Below are positions 9,001 through 18,107 of a stretch of DNA of 51,166 nucleotides, piece by piece. Position numbers and translations under genes: made by a program. Within the stretch, counting starts at the first letter, position 1. The number at the start of each line of letters is the position of its first letter. The notes under the pieces are model-generated. The model was given only the letters and a program-made list of their open reading frames with translations, was not told the DNA's origin and did no database searches. The DNA lies in the NCBI GenBank assembly GCA_026708115.1, contig JAPOVL010000008.1:1-51166 (forward strand), written 5' to 3'. Origin of the DNA: Chloroflexota bacterium (lineage in GTDB: Bacteria > Chloroflexota > Anaerolineae > Aggregatilineales > Phototrophicaceae).

Positions 9001-9184
9001 CCTCCGCATAGATATTGTGGAACGATGAACTCAGGGCGTGGCGAACGGCGAAGGGCACCGTACTTTCCGACGGGATCAGGATCAATTTCTGCTGCTGGCG
9101 CGCCGTCTCGTGGCGAATCAATTCGGCTACGTCCGGATCTAGTTCCTCGATATCTCCGCGAAACAAGAAATCGTGATTTGGCAT
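6041..9184 (-). CDS. Serine hydroxymethyltransferase - aminomethyltransferase fusion (GlyA-GcvT)
   Basis: A single 1047-residue chain joins two enzymes of glycine and one-carbon metabolism. Residues 1-465 are serine hydroxymethyltransferase (FRGDIEELDPDVAELI, LIPSES, the pyridoxal phosphate lysine 267 in SFTTHKTLNGPRG). Residues about 645-1047 are GcvT (GYDMPLWYKSVSDEHAAVR, FDVAHMGVFDVKG, SRTGYTGERVAYELF, GLAARDSLRTEAGLPLYG). A linker of about 160 residues between them looks like a degraded copy of the GcvT N-terminal fold. I chose the ATG at 9184 because the protein family starts at the FRG block; an in-frame extension to 9268 exists. Both enzymes exchange methylene-tetrahydrofolate, so fusion could favour channelling. 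It faces the gcvHPAPB operon with two genes between. Confidence 0.93.
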   Translation of the reverse strand: MPNHDFLFRGDIEELDPDVAELIRHETARQQQKLILIPSESTVPFAVRHALSSSFHNIYAEGYPLEKTRGMNQQEILDYGERLPEFRRNADQRYYKGTEYANILESLARRRAAEVFAANGLNPEELYVNVQPLSGAPANNAVYTALLDVGDTVMGMDLIMGGHLTHGSPVNRSGKYYNIVSYTVNPETQRLDYDQMMALAREHKPRLIIGGFSSYPFAPDWLAYREIADEVGAYLLADVAHVAGLIVAGVYPNPVGIADVVSFTTHKTLNGPRGAVLITHRKRLSNLIDRAVFPGEQGGPHINTMAALAVALRLAQTEQFHQLQQQTVINAKRLADKLRSRGFHLPHGGTDTHLMVLDCDSVVGPDGTRLSGDMAARVLDLAGIVSNRQTIPGDTSALRPTGIRLGTPWVTQRGFREAEIDILGDIIADVLAACVPFSLTGRVRPLPRAKVDFDILQSAKAKARDLAESIGIDNMARADDYPHFYYPAVEDEDSCLEISVAGGAAKDFLHIALTSDVEALEEGASQETNLLEKDGSAIASGSVTRISASGYRLSLAGRAGRAVAWLRSLSDGYVLFDDSDVHAKLPGPVTVDVIGEGEPAMLAGTAGYAAKAYSVGCNGESFYSSASEALPKFEPDLATVDMLLETPLHRLHGELGAKMAPFAGYDMPLWYKSVSDEHAAVRSDAGIFDVAHMGVFDVKGRGAELFLDTVTTNDVKRLQVGHSHYTYFLDVDGIPLDDLMIYRLSPDHFLVVVNASNNDKNWQWLNAVIAGEVMIDPSDPARRIEGADRFELRDLRTRQWGGERRVDIALQGPKSRDYLLQLGGSDVDLALVKGLKWAGVARVKLGGMDLIVSRTGYTGERVAYELFVHPDQAAELFRKLVDLGVTPCGLAARDSLRTEAGLPLYGFELSGELNMNPADAGFGAYVKLYKPFFVGKRACIEYESRRNVQVSRFRMDNRGARPAHNGDPIVNARGRVVGIVTSCNIDSEGFQLGQVLMQKDFRKPGTKLSVFAGSARAKVASLGNLSIGKRVAMPEPVTILSRFPKRK

Positions 9185-9297
9185 GGGTGATGCAGAGCCT
9201 CGCTCGTCCTTCAGTGGCTGCGATTCTATCATGCGCGTCGGGGCGATACTATGCGGAATCGGGATCAAGCCTCAGCCGCTTATCCGGCCTTCATGCT

Positions 9298-10542
9298 TCA
9301 TTTGTCGATGGCGAATTGCGCCGGATCACCAAACCGTTGAGGGCTGCAGCTTCGCTCTTCAATACAGGCTGAGATCGCCCGGGCGGCGGTTTGCCCCAGC
9401 AGAGCTTCGACCTCGGCTCCATAGTGCCCGGTCGGTCCCCAGTATCTTTCATCCATGTATTCCGGTCCCAGCAACTCGTCGAAAGGGATATAGCGATAGG
9501 TCTCACGCAGGTGGTCCAGCAAGTAACGGTAAGGTGACTTTCCGCCACTGTGAACATGAGCCATATGTTGGGGCAGGGGAAGATGCACGACGAAAAAATC
9601 CGCATTGTGCTCTGCCACATCGGCCGCAAAGGCGCCTACAATGGCCTTGCCTAGCATGCCCCGTTCGGAAGCGGGTCCATAATCCGCCTCGGTGGCGCTC
9701 TCTTGCGCTTTAGTCACTTCGTAAATGAATGCGGCCAGTCGACTGCGCTGCCACCATTTCGAAACGACGTCACGGCTACGATAATAGTCTTCGTAAGCCG
9801 CTAAGGGGTGGGTAGCGAAGGCCTCGAATGTGGCGACCATCTGCTCGGGCGGCAAAGCAGGCATGTTTATTAGTTCCAGGTTGCCGTCGCTGACGATAAA
9901 TCGTGGCTTGGAAAATGGGATGCTGGGTCCGTGAATGTACAGAATCCGAAAGACATTGACGTTGCGATCGAGGTTTTCCGGCTGAAAGCCAAAGATGACG
10001 ATATCGGGCTGAAACTGCTGACCGATCGCTTGCCAGCGCAGGAGTGCTTGCCCCATATCATAGCCGCCTACGCCGAAATTCATTACTTCCGTGCGCATAC
10101 CCTTCTGCTTGAGGGCGAGCTTGAGTTGATGGGTCCAAACTTGGTCATCGTTGACGTCGTCTCCCGCGGTAAAGGAATCCCCAAAGGCGGCAATTCGCAG
10201 GGTGTCGGGGAGCGGATCTTTGCTGAATTCGCGTTGCGATCGCATGCCGGAACTGTTGACCGTGAACGTGCCTTGATGGCGCAGCGAATTCGGGCGATAG
10301 GCCCATCCGGTCCGCTTGTCGTACAGAATCGTCGCTGTATCCACGTTATGGAGATAAGCGTTGATCCCCTCTTTAAGACGATTTATAGGCAATGCGTATG
10401 GCTCAAGCGTGTAGCCCAGGAAGGAGAATTGACCGTCGGCGTCGACTGAACCCGCAACGCGGATGATCGCCTCGAGCAGCATCAGCGCCAAAGCCAAACT
10501 GATGCAGACTATAAGAATGTTGATGACGAATCGTCTGATCAC
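9298..10542 (-). CDS. Membrane-anchored SGNH/GDSL-type hydrolase
   Basis: The 414-residue protein starts with one hydrophobic anchor (residues 5-27), then an extracytoplasmic domain with SGNH hydrolase blocks: IAAFGDSFTAGDD carrying the nucleophile serine, the FGVGGYDMGQALLR block with its glycine, the GFQPENLDRN segment, and a C-terminal GPTGHYGAE segment with the candidate catalytic histidine. Such proteins are esterases or acyl/acetyl hydrolases acting on carbohydrates or lipids outside the membrane; the substrate is unknown. The start is GTG with AAGGA some 12 bases upstream. It follows its divergent neighbour, the EF-G-like gene, and lies upstream of glyA-gcvT on the same strand with a 113-base gap. 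Confidence 0.75.
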   Translation of the reverse strand: MIRRFVINILIVCISLALALMLLEAIIRVAGSVDADGQFSFLGYTLEPYALPINRLKEGINAYLHNVDTATILYDKRTGWAYRPNSLRHQGTFTVNSSGMRSQREFSKDPLPDTLRIAAFGDSFTAGDDVNDDQVWTHQLKLALKQKGMRTEVMNFGVGGYDMGQALLRWQAIGQQFQPDIVIFGFQPENLDRNVNVFRILYIHGPSIPFSKPRFIVSDGNLELINMPALPPEQMVATFEAFATHPLAAYEDYYRSRDVVSKWWQRSRLAAFIYEVTKAQESATEADYGPASERGMLGKAIVGAFAADVAEHNADFFVVHLPLPQHMAHVHSGGKSPYRYLLDHLRETYRYIPFDELLGPEYMDERYWGPTGHYGAEVEALLGQTAARAISACIEERSCSPQRFGDPAQFAIDK

Positions 10543-10723
10543 GCTAGACTTGTCCTTGCGTGGTGAATCTGCCGGTTGATTTCAGTAGCAGATTGGGGGC
10601 ACGCAGCGCTCGCAATGCTATCATGCGCGCATTGTGCCTTCTATGGTCAAACGCTGGGGCGTCTTGCTGCTGATACTTTCAAAGCGCGTGATTCCTTGTG
10701 AAGGAAATGAACGATATGCGTCT

Positions 10724-10752
10724 TTGACAATCCGTTAACCCGCCATTAAAAT
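10724..10752 (+). promoter_or_regulatory. Strong sigma-70 type promoter for the EF-G-like gene
   Basis: A perfect TTGACA at 10724-10729 and TAAAAT at 10747-10752 are separated by 17 bases, about 80 bases ahead of the ATG at 10834. The rest of the 10543-10833 intergenic region shows no gene. Confidence 0.75.
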
Positions 10753-10833
10753 CCTTGTCACGCTCGGCTCTCGATAGAGCCGACTTCTGTCAGTAATAGC
10801 GATCAAGCGCGCAATCGCGGAGGCGGCCTCACT

Positions 10834-12900
10834 ATGAATGAATATCAATCGGAGAATATTAGAAATGTCGCTCTTGTTGGGCATCAAAGTTGTGGCAAGA
10901 CCTCACTGGTTGAGGCGCTCCTGTTTAGTTGTGGCGCCACGACGCGTCTTGGCAACATTTCCGAAGGCAATATGGTTTCGGATTGGGACGACGAGGAAAA
11001 AGATCGCGGACTGTCGCTTTCCACATCTTTGGTGCCTGTTGAGTTTGACGAAACAAAGATTAATGTGCTGGATACCCCTGGCTTCACTGATTTTCAGGGC
11101 GAACTGAAAAACGCGATCCGCGTTGCCGATGCGGTGATTGTGGTCGTGGATGCCGTCTCCGGCGTCGAAGTCGGTACCGAGTTGGCTTGGGAATATGCCC
11201 GCGCCTATGAGCAGCCTATCATCGTCGTGATCAATAAAATGGATCGCGATAACGCCAACTTTGAAGAAGTGCTGGAGCAATTGCGCAATCAGTTTGATGA
11301 TTATAAATTTGTGCCGATCATGTTGCCCATCGGTCAAGAGGCGGACTTCAAGGGGGTAGCAAATGCGCTGACGCAAAAGGCGTACTATGAGACGGGCTCC
11401 GAACGCTCCGATCTGCCGGATACCTACGTCGACGCGTTGGAAGAAGCGCATATGGAATTGATGGAAGCAGCCGCGGAAGCCGATGACGCGCTCTTGGAAA
11501 AGTATTTTGAAGAGGAGACTTTGTCCTTCGACGAGATCCGCGAGGGCATGCGCAAAGCCTCGCGTTCGCCCGAACTCAAGACTGTTCCTGTCTTCGCCGC
11601 GTCTTCAACAGAGAACATTGGCACCATCCCCTTATTGGAGGCGCTTATCGCCTATACGACGGCGCCGACGGAACGATCGGTCAGAATCATCCGCGGGGAC
11701 GAACCAGAAGTGCTGCAAGGCCCGCATAGCGACGACGGTCCGCTCGCCGCCTATGTTTTTAAGACGCTGAACGACCGCTTTGTGGGAACGCTCAATTATT
11801 TCCGCATATTCTCGGGAACTATGTCGAACGATGGGCGTTATCACAATGCCAACAGCGGCGAAGATGAACGCTTCAACTCGCTGTTTGTGATGCGTGGAAA
11901 AGAACAGATACCCGTGCAAACGCTTCATGCCGGCGACATTGGCGTGGTTGCCAAGTTGACGGATACCAAGACCGGGGACACCTTTGCCGATAACGGAAGC
12001 GACCTAAAGATCGCGCCGCCGGAGTTCCCCGCGCCCTTGTACATGGTGGCCGTCGCGCCGCGAGCGCAAGCCGACAGCGCGAAGATGGGACCGACGCTCA
12101 GCAATCTCTGCGATGCGGATCCCACTTTGCGTTGGCGACAAGATCGAGATACCCGCCAGACGGTACTTGAGGGCATGGGCCAAATCCACCTCGACGTCAC
12201 ATTGAAGCGCGCGGCATCTCTGGGTGTCAACATTGATACGGATATGCCCAAGGTTCCATATCGGGAAACGATCACGGGCAATGCCGAATCCAGCTATACG
12301 CACAAGAAGCAGACCGGTGGCGCGGGGCAATATGGCCGCGTCGATCTCAAAGTGGAACCTACGGGAGAAGCCTTCGAGTTCGAGTCCTCCGTATTCGGCG
12401 GAGCGATTTCGCAACAGTTTGTGTCGTCGACGGAAAAAGGCATTCGAGGCGTGCTGTCCGACGGCGTTATCGCCGGCTATCCGGTAGAACGCGTCAAGGT
12501 GAACGTGTTTGACGGCAAAGAACATCCGGTGGATTCGAAAGACATCGCCTTTCAGATAGCGGGTCGCGAAGCCTTTCGAGCCGCCTTTCGCAAAGCCAAA
12601 CCTGTATTGTTGGAACCGATCATGGACGTCCGCATCACCGTTCCCGAGACGATGATGGGCGACATCATGAGCGATCTCAACACGCGTCGGGGTCGTGTAC
12701 AAGGTATGGATACGGTCGGGTTCAAAAGTGTGGTGACTGCCGAAGTGCCGCTGGCCGAGATGCTGCGTTATGGAAACGACTTGCGCTCAATGACCGGCGG
12801 ACGCGGTATCTACACCATGGATTTCAATCGCTATGACCGTGTACCCACTTATGTCCAGGAAGAAATTGTCGCCGAAGTCGCGGCTGCAGCCGAACAATAA
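10834..12900 (+). CDS. EF-G-like translational GTPase (FusA paralogue)
   Basis: At 688 residues this matches elongation factor G length and domain order. GTPase motifs are GHQSCGKT at 16-23, DTPG at 80-83 and NKMD at 134-137; domains II-V follow, including TGGAGQYGRVDLKVEP and the domain V stretch ETMMGDIMSDLNTRRGRVQGMD. The switch I sequence is EKDRGLSLST instead of the canonical RGITI, and the P-loop begins GHQSCGKTS rather than AHIDAGKTT. These traits place it with the divergent EF-G-like group (FusA2-type) rather than the main translocase. Its precise role (translocation variant, recycling or stress function) cannot be told from sequence. A consensus promoter precedes it and a hairpin follows. 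Confidence 0.9.
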   Translation: MNEYQSENIRNVALVGHQSCGKTSLVEALLFSCGATTRLGNISEGNMVSDWDDEEKDRGLSLSTSLVPVEFDETKINVLDTPGFTDFQGELKNAIRVADAVIVVVDAVSGVEVGTELAWEYARAYEQPIIVVINKMDRDNANFEEVLEQLRNQFDDYKFVPIMLPIGQEADFKGVANALTQKAYYETGSERSDLPDTYVDALEEAHMELMEAAAEADDALLEKYFEEETLSFDEIREGMRKASRSPELKTVPVFAASSTENIGTIPLLEALIAYTTAPTERSVRIIRGDEPEVLQGPHSDDGPLAAYVFKTLNDRFVGTLNYFRIFSGTMSNDGRYHNANSGEDERFNSLFVMRGKEQIPVQTLHAGDIGVVAKLTDTKTGDTFADNGSDLKIAPPEFPAPLYMVAVAPRAQADSAKMGPTLSNLCDADPTLRWRQDRDTRQTVLEGMGQIHLDVTLKRAASLGVNIDTDMPKVPYRETITGNAESSYTHKKQTGGAGQYGRVDLKVEPTGEAFEFESSVFGGAISQQFVSSTEKGIRGVLSDGVIAGYPVERVKVNVFDGKEHPVDSKDIAFQIAGREAFRAAFRKAKPVLLEPIMDVRITVPETMMGDIMSDLNTRRGRVQGMDTVGFKSVVTAEVPLAEMLRYGNDLRSMTGGRGIYTMDFNRYDRVPTYVQEEIVAEVAAAAEQ

Positions 12901-12912
12901 GTCGTCCATATC

Positions 12913-12938
12913 CGGGCGAGATCAACAAATCTCGCCCG
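12913..12938. terminator. Hairpin between convergent EF-G-like gene and ftsH
   Basis: CGGGCGAGAT and ATCTCGCCCG form a perfect 10-bp stem with a CAACAA loop. No T run follows on either strand, so it may act as a bidirectional transcript-end structure rather than a classical intrinsic terminator. Confidence 0.55.
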
Positions 12939-12943
12939 CATCC

Positions 12944-14959
12944 TCATTGTTCAACTTCTAAATCTTCGGCTTTGTCGGAGCCGTTGTGCTCGGCGGTTTG
13001 GGGTTCACGCAAGTGTTGAGCCACCGTTTCCGGCAGTATGTCAGCCGCGTCGTCCTCTATATCGAGGATGCGCAGGATCTCTTCGCGTTCCACCGTTTCC
13101 TTCTCCAGTAACGCCGCTGCCAGCTGATCGAGTTCTTCGCGATTGTCTTCAATCAGTTCACGCGTTTCTTGATAGGCCACGTCGATAATGCGTTTGATCT
13201 CCGCGTCGAGCTTCGAGGCGGTGTCGTCGCTGTAATCTCGGCCGCTGGCGATCGCATAGCCCAGGAAAGGCTGTTCGGAATCGTCGCCGTAATTGACCAT
13301 GCCCACCGAATCGCTCATGCCGAACATTTTCACCATATTGCGCGCGATCTGCGTCACCTGCTGGATGTCGTTGGCGGCGCCCGTCGTGACGTCATCGAAG
13401 ACGATCTCTTCGGCAATGCGCCCCGCCAGACCAACGCGGATAAAAGCTTCCAATTGCTTGCGCGATTGATGGAGCGAGTCGTCCTTGGGCATATAGAATG
13501 CCACGCCCAGCGCGCGCCCGCGCGGGATGATCGTAGTCTTTAGCAGCGCCATTGCGTCTGGGATCAGGAACGAGACCAGAGCGTGCCCGGCCTCGTGATA
13601 GGCCGTGATTTTGCGATCCTTCTCGTTGGACAGCGGCGGTCGCTTGGTGCCCAGACGGATTCGCTCATAAGCCGTTGTGAAATCCGACATGGTGATCAAG
13701 CGGCGATCAAAGCGCGCCGCGTTCATGGCTGCTTCGTTGGCGAGATTGGCGATGTCCGCTCCCGAGAATCCAATAGTCGCGCGCGCCATCGACTCCAACT
13801 CGACGTTATTCGCCATCGGCTTATTCTTGGTATGAATCTTGAGGATATCGTGACGGCCTTTCACGTCCGGCAGATCGACAGTGATCTGTCGATCAAAACG
13901 GCCGGGACGAAGCAGAGCGGGATCCAGCACATCCGGGCGATTAGTGGCGGCAATCATGACAATGTTGGTGTCGTTGTCAAAGCCGTCCATCTCTGAAAGC
14001 AACTGATTCAAAGTTTGCTCGCGTTCGTCGTGCCCGCCGCCCAAACCTGTGCCCCGCCGTCGACCCACGGCATCAATCTCGTCAACAAAGATGATGGCCG
14101 GCGCGTTTTCCTTCGCGCGTTTGAAAAGGTCGCGGACGCGGGAAGCCCCGACGCCGACGAACATTTCTACAAATTCTGATGCCGCGATGCTGAAGAACGC
14201 CACATTTGCCTCACCGGCCACGGCCCGCGCCATCAAGGTCTTTCCCGTGCCCGGCGGTCCGATCAACAAGACGCCGCGCGGCACTTTAGCGCCGACCTTG
14301 ACATATTTCTCGGGCTGTTTGAGAAAATCTACAACTTCTTCCAACTCCATCTTGGCAGCGTCTTGCCCGGCAACATCCTCAAAACGCATTGACGGCATCT
14401 CCGGCGTTTTTTCCCGCGCTTGAGATTGACCGAAGGAAAAGATACCGTTCATCTGGCCTTGCGCGCGTCTGCCCATCCAGACGAAAAAACCGATGATCAA
14501 CACCAGCGGCAAGAAGTTGATAATCAGCGACAGCAAGATCGACGGTTCATTTGGCGTGGCATGTACGTTGACGCGATACTCGTTTGCCAATTGACGCAAC
14601 TCTTCGGCCCCCCCAGGAGGCAAGTTCGCGTTGAACCGGCTAATGTTCTGCGACCGCCCGGATGGACTGGTGACGATCACGCTTCGTATGAAGCGGCCAT
14701 TGACGCCCGTTTCGCCCTGGAAGTCCAGCAGGGCGACATTCTGTTGCCGCAACTGCTCGTAAACAACCGAGTAGGAAACTTCCGGCGTGGAAGTCAGCCC
14801 GCCGAACAAGCCCGGCGAACTGAGCAGCGCCAGCAGCATAACCAGAACCAGCAATCCAGGTGAGACCCATTTTCGCCAATTGGGGGGGCGCTGAGGGGGA
14901 CGACTGGGTCCGTCGCTGCCGCGACTCTCGTCGTTATCGTTGTTTTCCCAAAACTGCAT
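12944..14959 (-). CDS. ftsH: ATP-dependent zinc metalloprotease FtsH
   Basis: This is a membrane AAA+ protease that degrades misfolded and short-lived membrane and cytoplasmic proteins. The 671 residues show a first transmembrane helix at 32-50, a periplasmic domain, a second helix at 141-162, Walker A GPPGTGKT at 234-241, Walker B IIFVDEID at 289-296, the second region of homology [20 protein letters not shown], and the zinc site HEAGH at 455-459. The acidic C-terminal tail ends LEVEQ. The N-terminus is proline- and charge-rich before the first helix. It starts with ATG, and a TATAAT -10 box lies about 40 bases upstream on the coding strand (14998-15003). Confidence 0.98.
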   Translation of the reverse strand: MQFWENNDNDESRGSDGPSRPPQRPPNWRKWVSPGLLVLVMLLALLSSPGLFGGLTSTPEVSYSVVYEQLRQQNVALLDFQGETGVNGRFIRSVIVTSPSGRSQNISRFNANLPPGGAEELRQLANEYRVNVHATPNEPSILLSLIINFLPLVLIIGFFVWMGRRAQGQMNGIFSFGQSQAREKTPEMPSMRFEDVAGQDAAKMELEEVVDFLKQPEKYVKVGAKVPRGVLLIGPPGTGKTLMARAVAGEANVAFFSIAASEFVEMFVGVGASRVRDLFKRAKENAPAIIFVDEIDAVGRRRGTGLGGGHDEREQTLNQLLSEMDGFDNDTNIVMIAATNRPDVLDPALLRPGRFDRQITVDLPDVKGRHDILKIHTKNKPMANNVELESMARATIGFSGADIANLANEAAMNAARFDRRLITMSDFTTAYERIRLGTKRPPLSNEKDRKITAYHEAGHALVSFLIPDAMALLKTTIIPRGRALGVAFYMPKDDSLHQSRKQLEAFIRVGLAGRIAEEIVFDDVTTGAANDIQQVTQIARNMVKMFGMSDSVGMVNYGDDSEQPFLGYAIASGRDYSDDTASKLDAEIKRIIDVAYQETRELIEDNREELDQLAAALLEKETVEREEILRILDIEDDAADILPETVAQHLREPQTAEHNGSDKAEDLEVEQ

Positions 14960-14997
14960 CTAGCGATTTGACTTTCGACAACTTGGTTTATGCCTGC

Positions 14998-15003
14998 ATT
15001 ATA
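14998..15003 (-). promoter_or_regulatory. Putative -10 element of the ftsH promoter
   Basis: A perfect TATAAT is present on the minus strand about 40 bases upstream of the ftsH ATG. No good -35 hexamer lies at 16-18 bases; the nearest TTGCAC is 20 bases away, so this promoter may depend on an activator or another sigma factor. Confidence 0.45.
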
Positions 15004-15346
15004 GCCTATTGCAACTGAGAATTGTGCAAATTATTTCTTAGAAACGAGGACAACGGGGCACATTCAACGCTTGCCGCACCATGATAGCACGTATTTTGTC
15101 GAATTGCGTGTGGCGATTTCATCTATCTATCACAGCCGCTCGGCGGCAGCTTAAAGGTCACAGGAATGTCGCGCTCACACAAAATAATAAGCCTTCTCGT
15201 TGCATGAGCAACGCGGTTTATTAAAAAAGATGTCGTTCGGGCCGGCAATCGGCCCAACGGGCGCAAAAGCAACTTCTCAAGGGAGGAATGTCCGCTATCC
15301 TTAAATGAAGCGACTACTTGCTTACGCTGACGGAATACGGGGGCAA
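15004..15346. other. Intergenic region between divergent ftsH and the DUF255 gene
   Basis: It contains the ftsH upstream region and, at 15133-15223, copy 2 of the dispersed repeat. I see no gene, tRNA or terminator in the remainder. Confidence 0.6.
15133..15223 (-). repeat. Dispersed ~90 bp intergenic repeat, copy 2
   Basis: It is on the minus strand relative to copy 1. The internal hairpin reads CGTTGC-TCAT-GCAACG; compared with copy 1 both arms changed together at one base pair (C-G to T-A), so pairing is retained. It ends in GCCGCCGAGCGGCTG and sits between the divergent ftsH and DUF255 genes. Confidence 0.85.
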
Positions 15347-17431
15347 ATGATGAATCGTCTAAAGCAGGAAGACAGCCCATATCTGCTGCAGCATGCCGAC
15401 AATCCGGTAGACTGGTATCCTTGGGGCGATGAAGCCTTCCAAAGCGCGACTCTGCGCGATGTGCCAGTTCTGTTGAGCGTGGGTTATAGCGCTTGTCACT
15501 GGTGCCATGTGATGGCGCATGAGAGCTTCGAAGACGAGGCGACCGCCCGGATCATGAACGAGCTCTTTGTCAATGTCAAAGTTGACAGGGAAGAGCGCCC
15601 GGACGTCGACGACATATATATGCAGGCCGTGCAAGCGATCACTGGACAGGGTGGATGGCCCATGACGGTGTTCTTGCTGCCCGATGGGCGGCCTTTTTAC
15701 GGCGGCACCTATTTTCCGACAATGCCTCGCGGCGGCCTGCCTTCCTTCGTGCAGTTGATGGGGGCCATCACCGACGCCTATCGCAATAAGCGGGATTTAC
15801 TGGAAAAGCAAGCGGACAATCTGCACCAGGCGCTGCGGCGCGACCTAATCGGCATCGGCCGCGAAGACGACAGCGGCTTGACGGCCGAGTTGCTCGCCGA
15901 TGCAGTCCGCAGAATGCTGGATGGCATGGACAGAGACAAAGGCGGTTTTGGAACTGCGCCCAAGTTTCCCAATCCGATTAGCCTGGAGTTTCTGCTGCGA
16001 CATTACGCGCGCAGCAAAGACAACGAGGCGCTGGATCTGGTCTGCCTTACTTTGCGCAATATGGCGCGTGGCGGCATTTATGACCAAGTGGGTGGCGGAT
16101 TCGCCCGCTACAGCGTCGACGCGCGCTGGCTGGTCCCGCACTTCGAGAAGATGCTCTATGACAACGCGCAACTCAGCCGCGTTTACTTGTACGCGTGGCA
16201 AATCACGGGCGACAGCTTTTTCCGGGCGATTGCGGAAGATATCTACGATTACATCTTGCGAGAAATGACTGCGCCCGAGGGCGGCTTTTTCAGCGCCACC
16301 GACGCTGACAGCGAGGGCGAAGAAGGTAAATTCTTTGTCTGGACCTTGCAAGAAGTCCGCGAGGCGCTGGCGCCCTTGGACGATACATTGCCCCGCGCGC
16401 TTGAAATTGCCATCGCCTATTTCGGCCTTTCGGAATCGGGAAACTTTGAAGGTGCAAATATCCTCTACATTCCAGAAGAGCCGCTTGACGTCGCCGATGC
16501 TTTGGGCCTGTCATCTCAGGAATTACATGATGCGATTGCCCGAATCAGGGCCCGGCTCTACCATGTTCGGAATGAACGGATGCCGCCTGCCCTTGACGAC
16601 AAGATTCTGACCTCATGGAACGGCTTAATGCTCGCCAGCTTGGCCGAGGCCGCGCGCGTGCTCGCGCGACAAGACTATCTGGATGCCGCCAAAATCGCCG
16701 GGACGTTTCTGCTGGAAAATCTGGTCGATGAAGGCGGCCGCTTGTACCGTACTCATAAGGCGGGTCACAGCAAACTGAACGCCTATCTCGAAGACTATGC
16801 GAATGCGATCGACGGTCTATTGCAGTTGTATCAGTTGACATTTGAAGAATGTTGGTTCGTCGAGGCCAGGCGACTGGCGGATTTTGCGCTTGATCACTTT
16901 GCCGCCGCCGACGGCGGCTTCTACGATACCAGCGACGACCACGAAGATTTGATTGTACGCCCGCGCAATTTGCAGGACAACGTAACGCCCTCGGGAAATG
17001 CCATGATGGCGAAGCAACTCTTGCGGCTGGCCGCTTATACCGGCGACTCGCGCTATGACAACACCGCGCGCGCTGTGCTCAAGATCTTGACCGACGCCAT
17101 GCGACAATATCCGCAAGCCTTCGCCGAGTCTCTCAATGCGACGGACGCCTTGGTAAGCGGCATCATCGAAGTCGCCGTCGCCGGGGATAGGGAAACGGAA
17201 GAAGCGCGCGCTATTTTTGCACTGCTCAACCGACCCTTTCGCCCGAATATGGTCAGGGCTGCGGCGCGCGGGGATGTGGATGAACACGGAAATATACCCT
17301 TGCTCAGTCATCGCAAGATGCTCGAGGATCGGACAACCGTCCATGTTTGCCGGCATTTCGCTTGTCGTCTGCCGGTAACCACAGCCGCTGAACTTGACGT
17401 GGTGCTCCAAGAACAGCCGCTCGGCGCGTAA
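15347..17431 (+). CDS. DUF255 thioredoxin-fold / six-hairpin glycosidase-like protein (YyaL type)
   Basis: About 694 residues. The N-terminal thioredoxin-like domain begins [26 protein letters not shown] and carries the CHWC motif in [19 protein letters not shown]; the larger C-terminal part resembles an (alpha/alpha) barrel. The family (DUF255, SPATA20/YyaL) is widespread but its reaction is not established. I prefer the ATG at 15347 or 15350, which follow a GGGGG stretch and match the family N-terminus, over the upstream ATG at 15305. The last residues (QPLGA) and the stop codon are encoded by the start of a dispersed repeat copy, so the C-terminus may have been reshaped by its insertion. 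Confidence 0.9.
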   Translation: MMNRLKQEDSPYLLQHADNPVDWYPWGDEAFQSATLRDVPVLLSVGYSACHWCHVMAHESFEDEATARIMNELFVNVKVDREERPDVDDIYMQAVQAITGQGGWPMTVFLLPDGRPFYGGTYFPTMPRGGLPSFVQLMGAITDAYRNKRDLLEKQADNLHQALRRDLIGIGREDDSGLTAELLADAVRRMLDGMDRDKGGFGTAPKFPNPISLEFLLRHYARSKDNEALDLVCLTLRNMARGGIYDQVGGGFARYSVDARWLVPHFEKMLYDNAQLSRVYLYAWQITGDSFFRAIAEDIYDYILREMTAPEGGFFSATDADSEGEEGKFFVWTLQEVREALAPLDDTLPRALEIAIAYFGLSESGNFEGANILYIPEEPLDVADALGLSSQELHDAIARIRARLYHVRNERMPPALDDKILTSWNGLMLASLAEAARVLARQDYLDAAKIAGTFLLENLVDEGGRLYRTHKAGHSKLNAYLEDYANAIDGLLQLYQLTFEECWFVEARRLADFALDHFAAADGGFYDTSDDHEDLIVRPRNLQDNVTPSGNAMMAKQLLRLAAYTGDSRYDNTARAVLKILTDAMRQYPQAFAESLNATDALVSGIIEVAVAGDRETEEARAIFALLNRPFRPNMVRAAARGDVDEHGNIPLLSHRKMLEDRTTVHVCRHFACRLPVTTAAELDVVLQEQPLGA

Positions 17432-17506
17432 TCGGCGAACTGTCCGGCCGCGCGCACAGAAAATGATAAACCTTCTGCCCGCCTGGGCAACGCGGTTTAC
17501 AAAATA
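17413..17506 (-). repeat. Dispersed ~90 bp intergenic repeat, copy 3
   Basis: This is a diverged copy on the minus strand, covering the last codons and stop of the DUF255 gene and the gap to the exonuclease gene. Its 3' portion (TTCGCCGATTACGCGCCGAGCGG read on the minus strand) is closest to copy 4 rather than to copies 1 and 2, which suggests two subtypes. Confidence 0.75.
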
Positions 17507-17528
17507 AGAGATCGGATGACAAAGCTCA

Positions 17529-18107
17529 ATGGCAATTCGCAGCGACCGCGTTTTGATTATCGACATTGAAGCGACTTGTTGGGATGTGAAGCCTCCCCCA
17601 GTCGGGCAGCAAAGCGAGATTATCGAGATCGGCCTGTGCTTTTACGATCTACGCGAAGATCATGTTTACGGCAAGCGCAGCATTTTGGTCAAACCGGTTA
17701 TTTCGGAGATCAGTGAATTTTGTACGAGCTTGACGAGCATAACATCACAGCAGGTGGAGCAAGATGGTATCGAATTTGCCGAAGCCTGTGCCATATTGGT
17801 TGAAGAGTATTTGGCGCGCAAGACACTGTGGGCGAGCTGGGGCAGCTTTGATCGCAAGCTCTTCCGCAAACAGTGCAGACGGATGGGCCTTAGCTACCCT
17901 TTTGGTGACAAACATATGAATCTTCGCAAAGTCTTCGGTCAGTTTGATGGCCATCGGAGCGTGGGAATGACCGAAGCGCTCGGCATAGCGGGCCTCGAAT
18001 TTCGCGGTACGCACCATCGCGGCCATGACGACGCCTGGAATATCGCGCTGCTCTTGCAGTATCTGGTGCGCCGGCATGGCTTGGATCTAGTCAGAAGGCG
18101 TATGTGA
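17529..18107 (+). CDS. DEDDh-family 3'-5' exonuclease (ERI1/KapD-like)
   Basis: The 192-residue protein is a stand-alone exonuclease domain. Exo I is VLIIDIEATCW (metal-binding Asp and Glu at about residues 12 and 14), Exo II is around LWASWGSFDRKLF, and Exo III is HHRGHDDAWNIALLLQYL with the histidine general base and aspartate. The DIEATCW form resembles the ERI1/KapD group, which trims structured RNA 3' ends; DNA as substrate cannot be excluded. Its stop overlaps the next gene (ATGTGA, start 18104), indicating an operon with the unknown protein downstream. Confidence 0.85.
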   Translation: MAIRSDRVLIIDIEATCWDVKPPPVGQQSEIIEIGLCFYDLREDHVYGKRSILVKPVISEISEFCTSLTSITSQQVEQDGIEFAEACAILVEEYLARKTLWASWGSFDRKLFRKQCRRMGLSYPFGDKHMNLRKVFGQFDGHRSVGMTEALGIAGLEFRGTHHRGHDDAWNIALLLQYLVRRHGLDLVRRRM

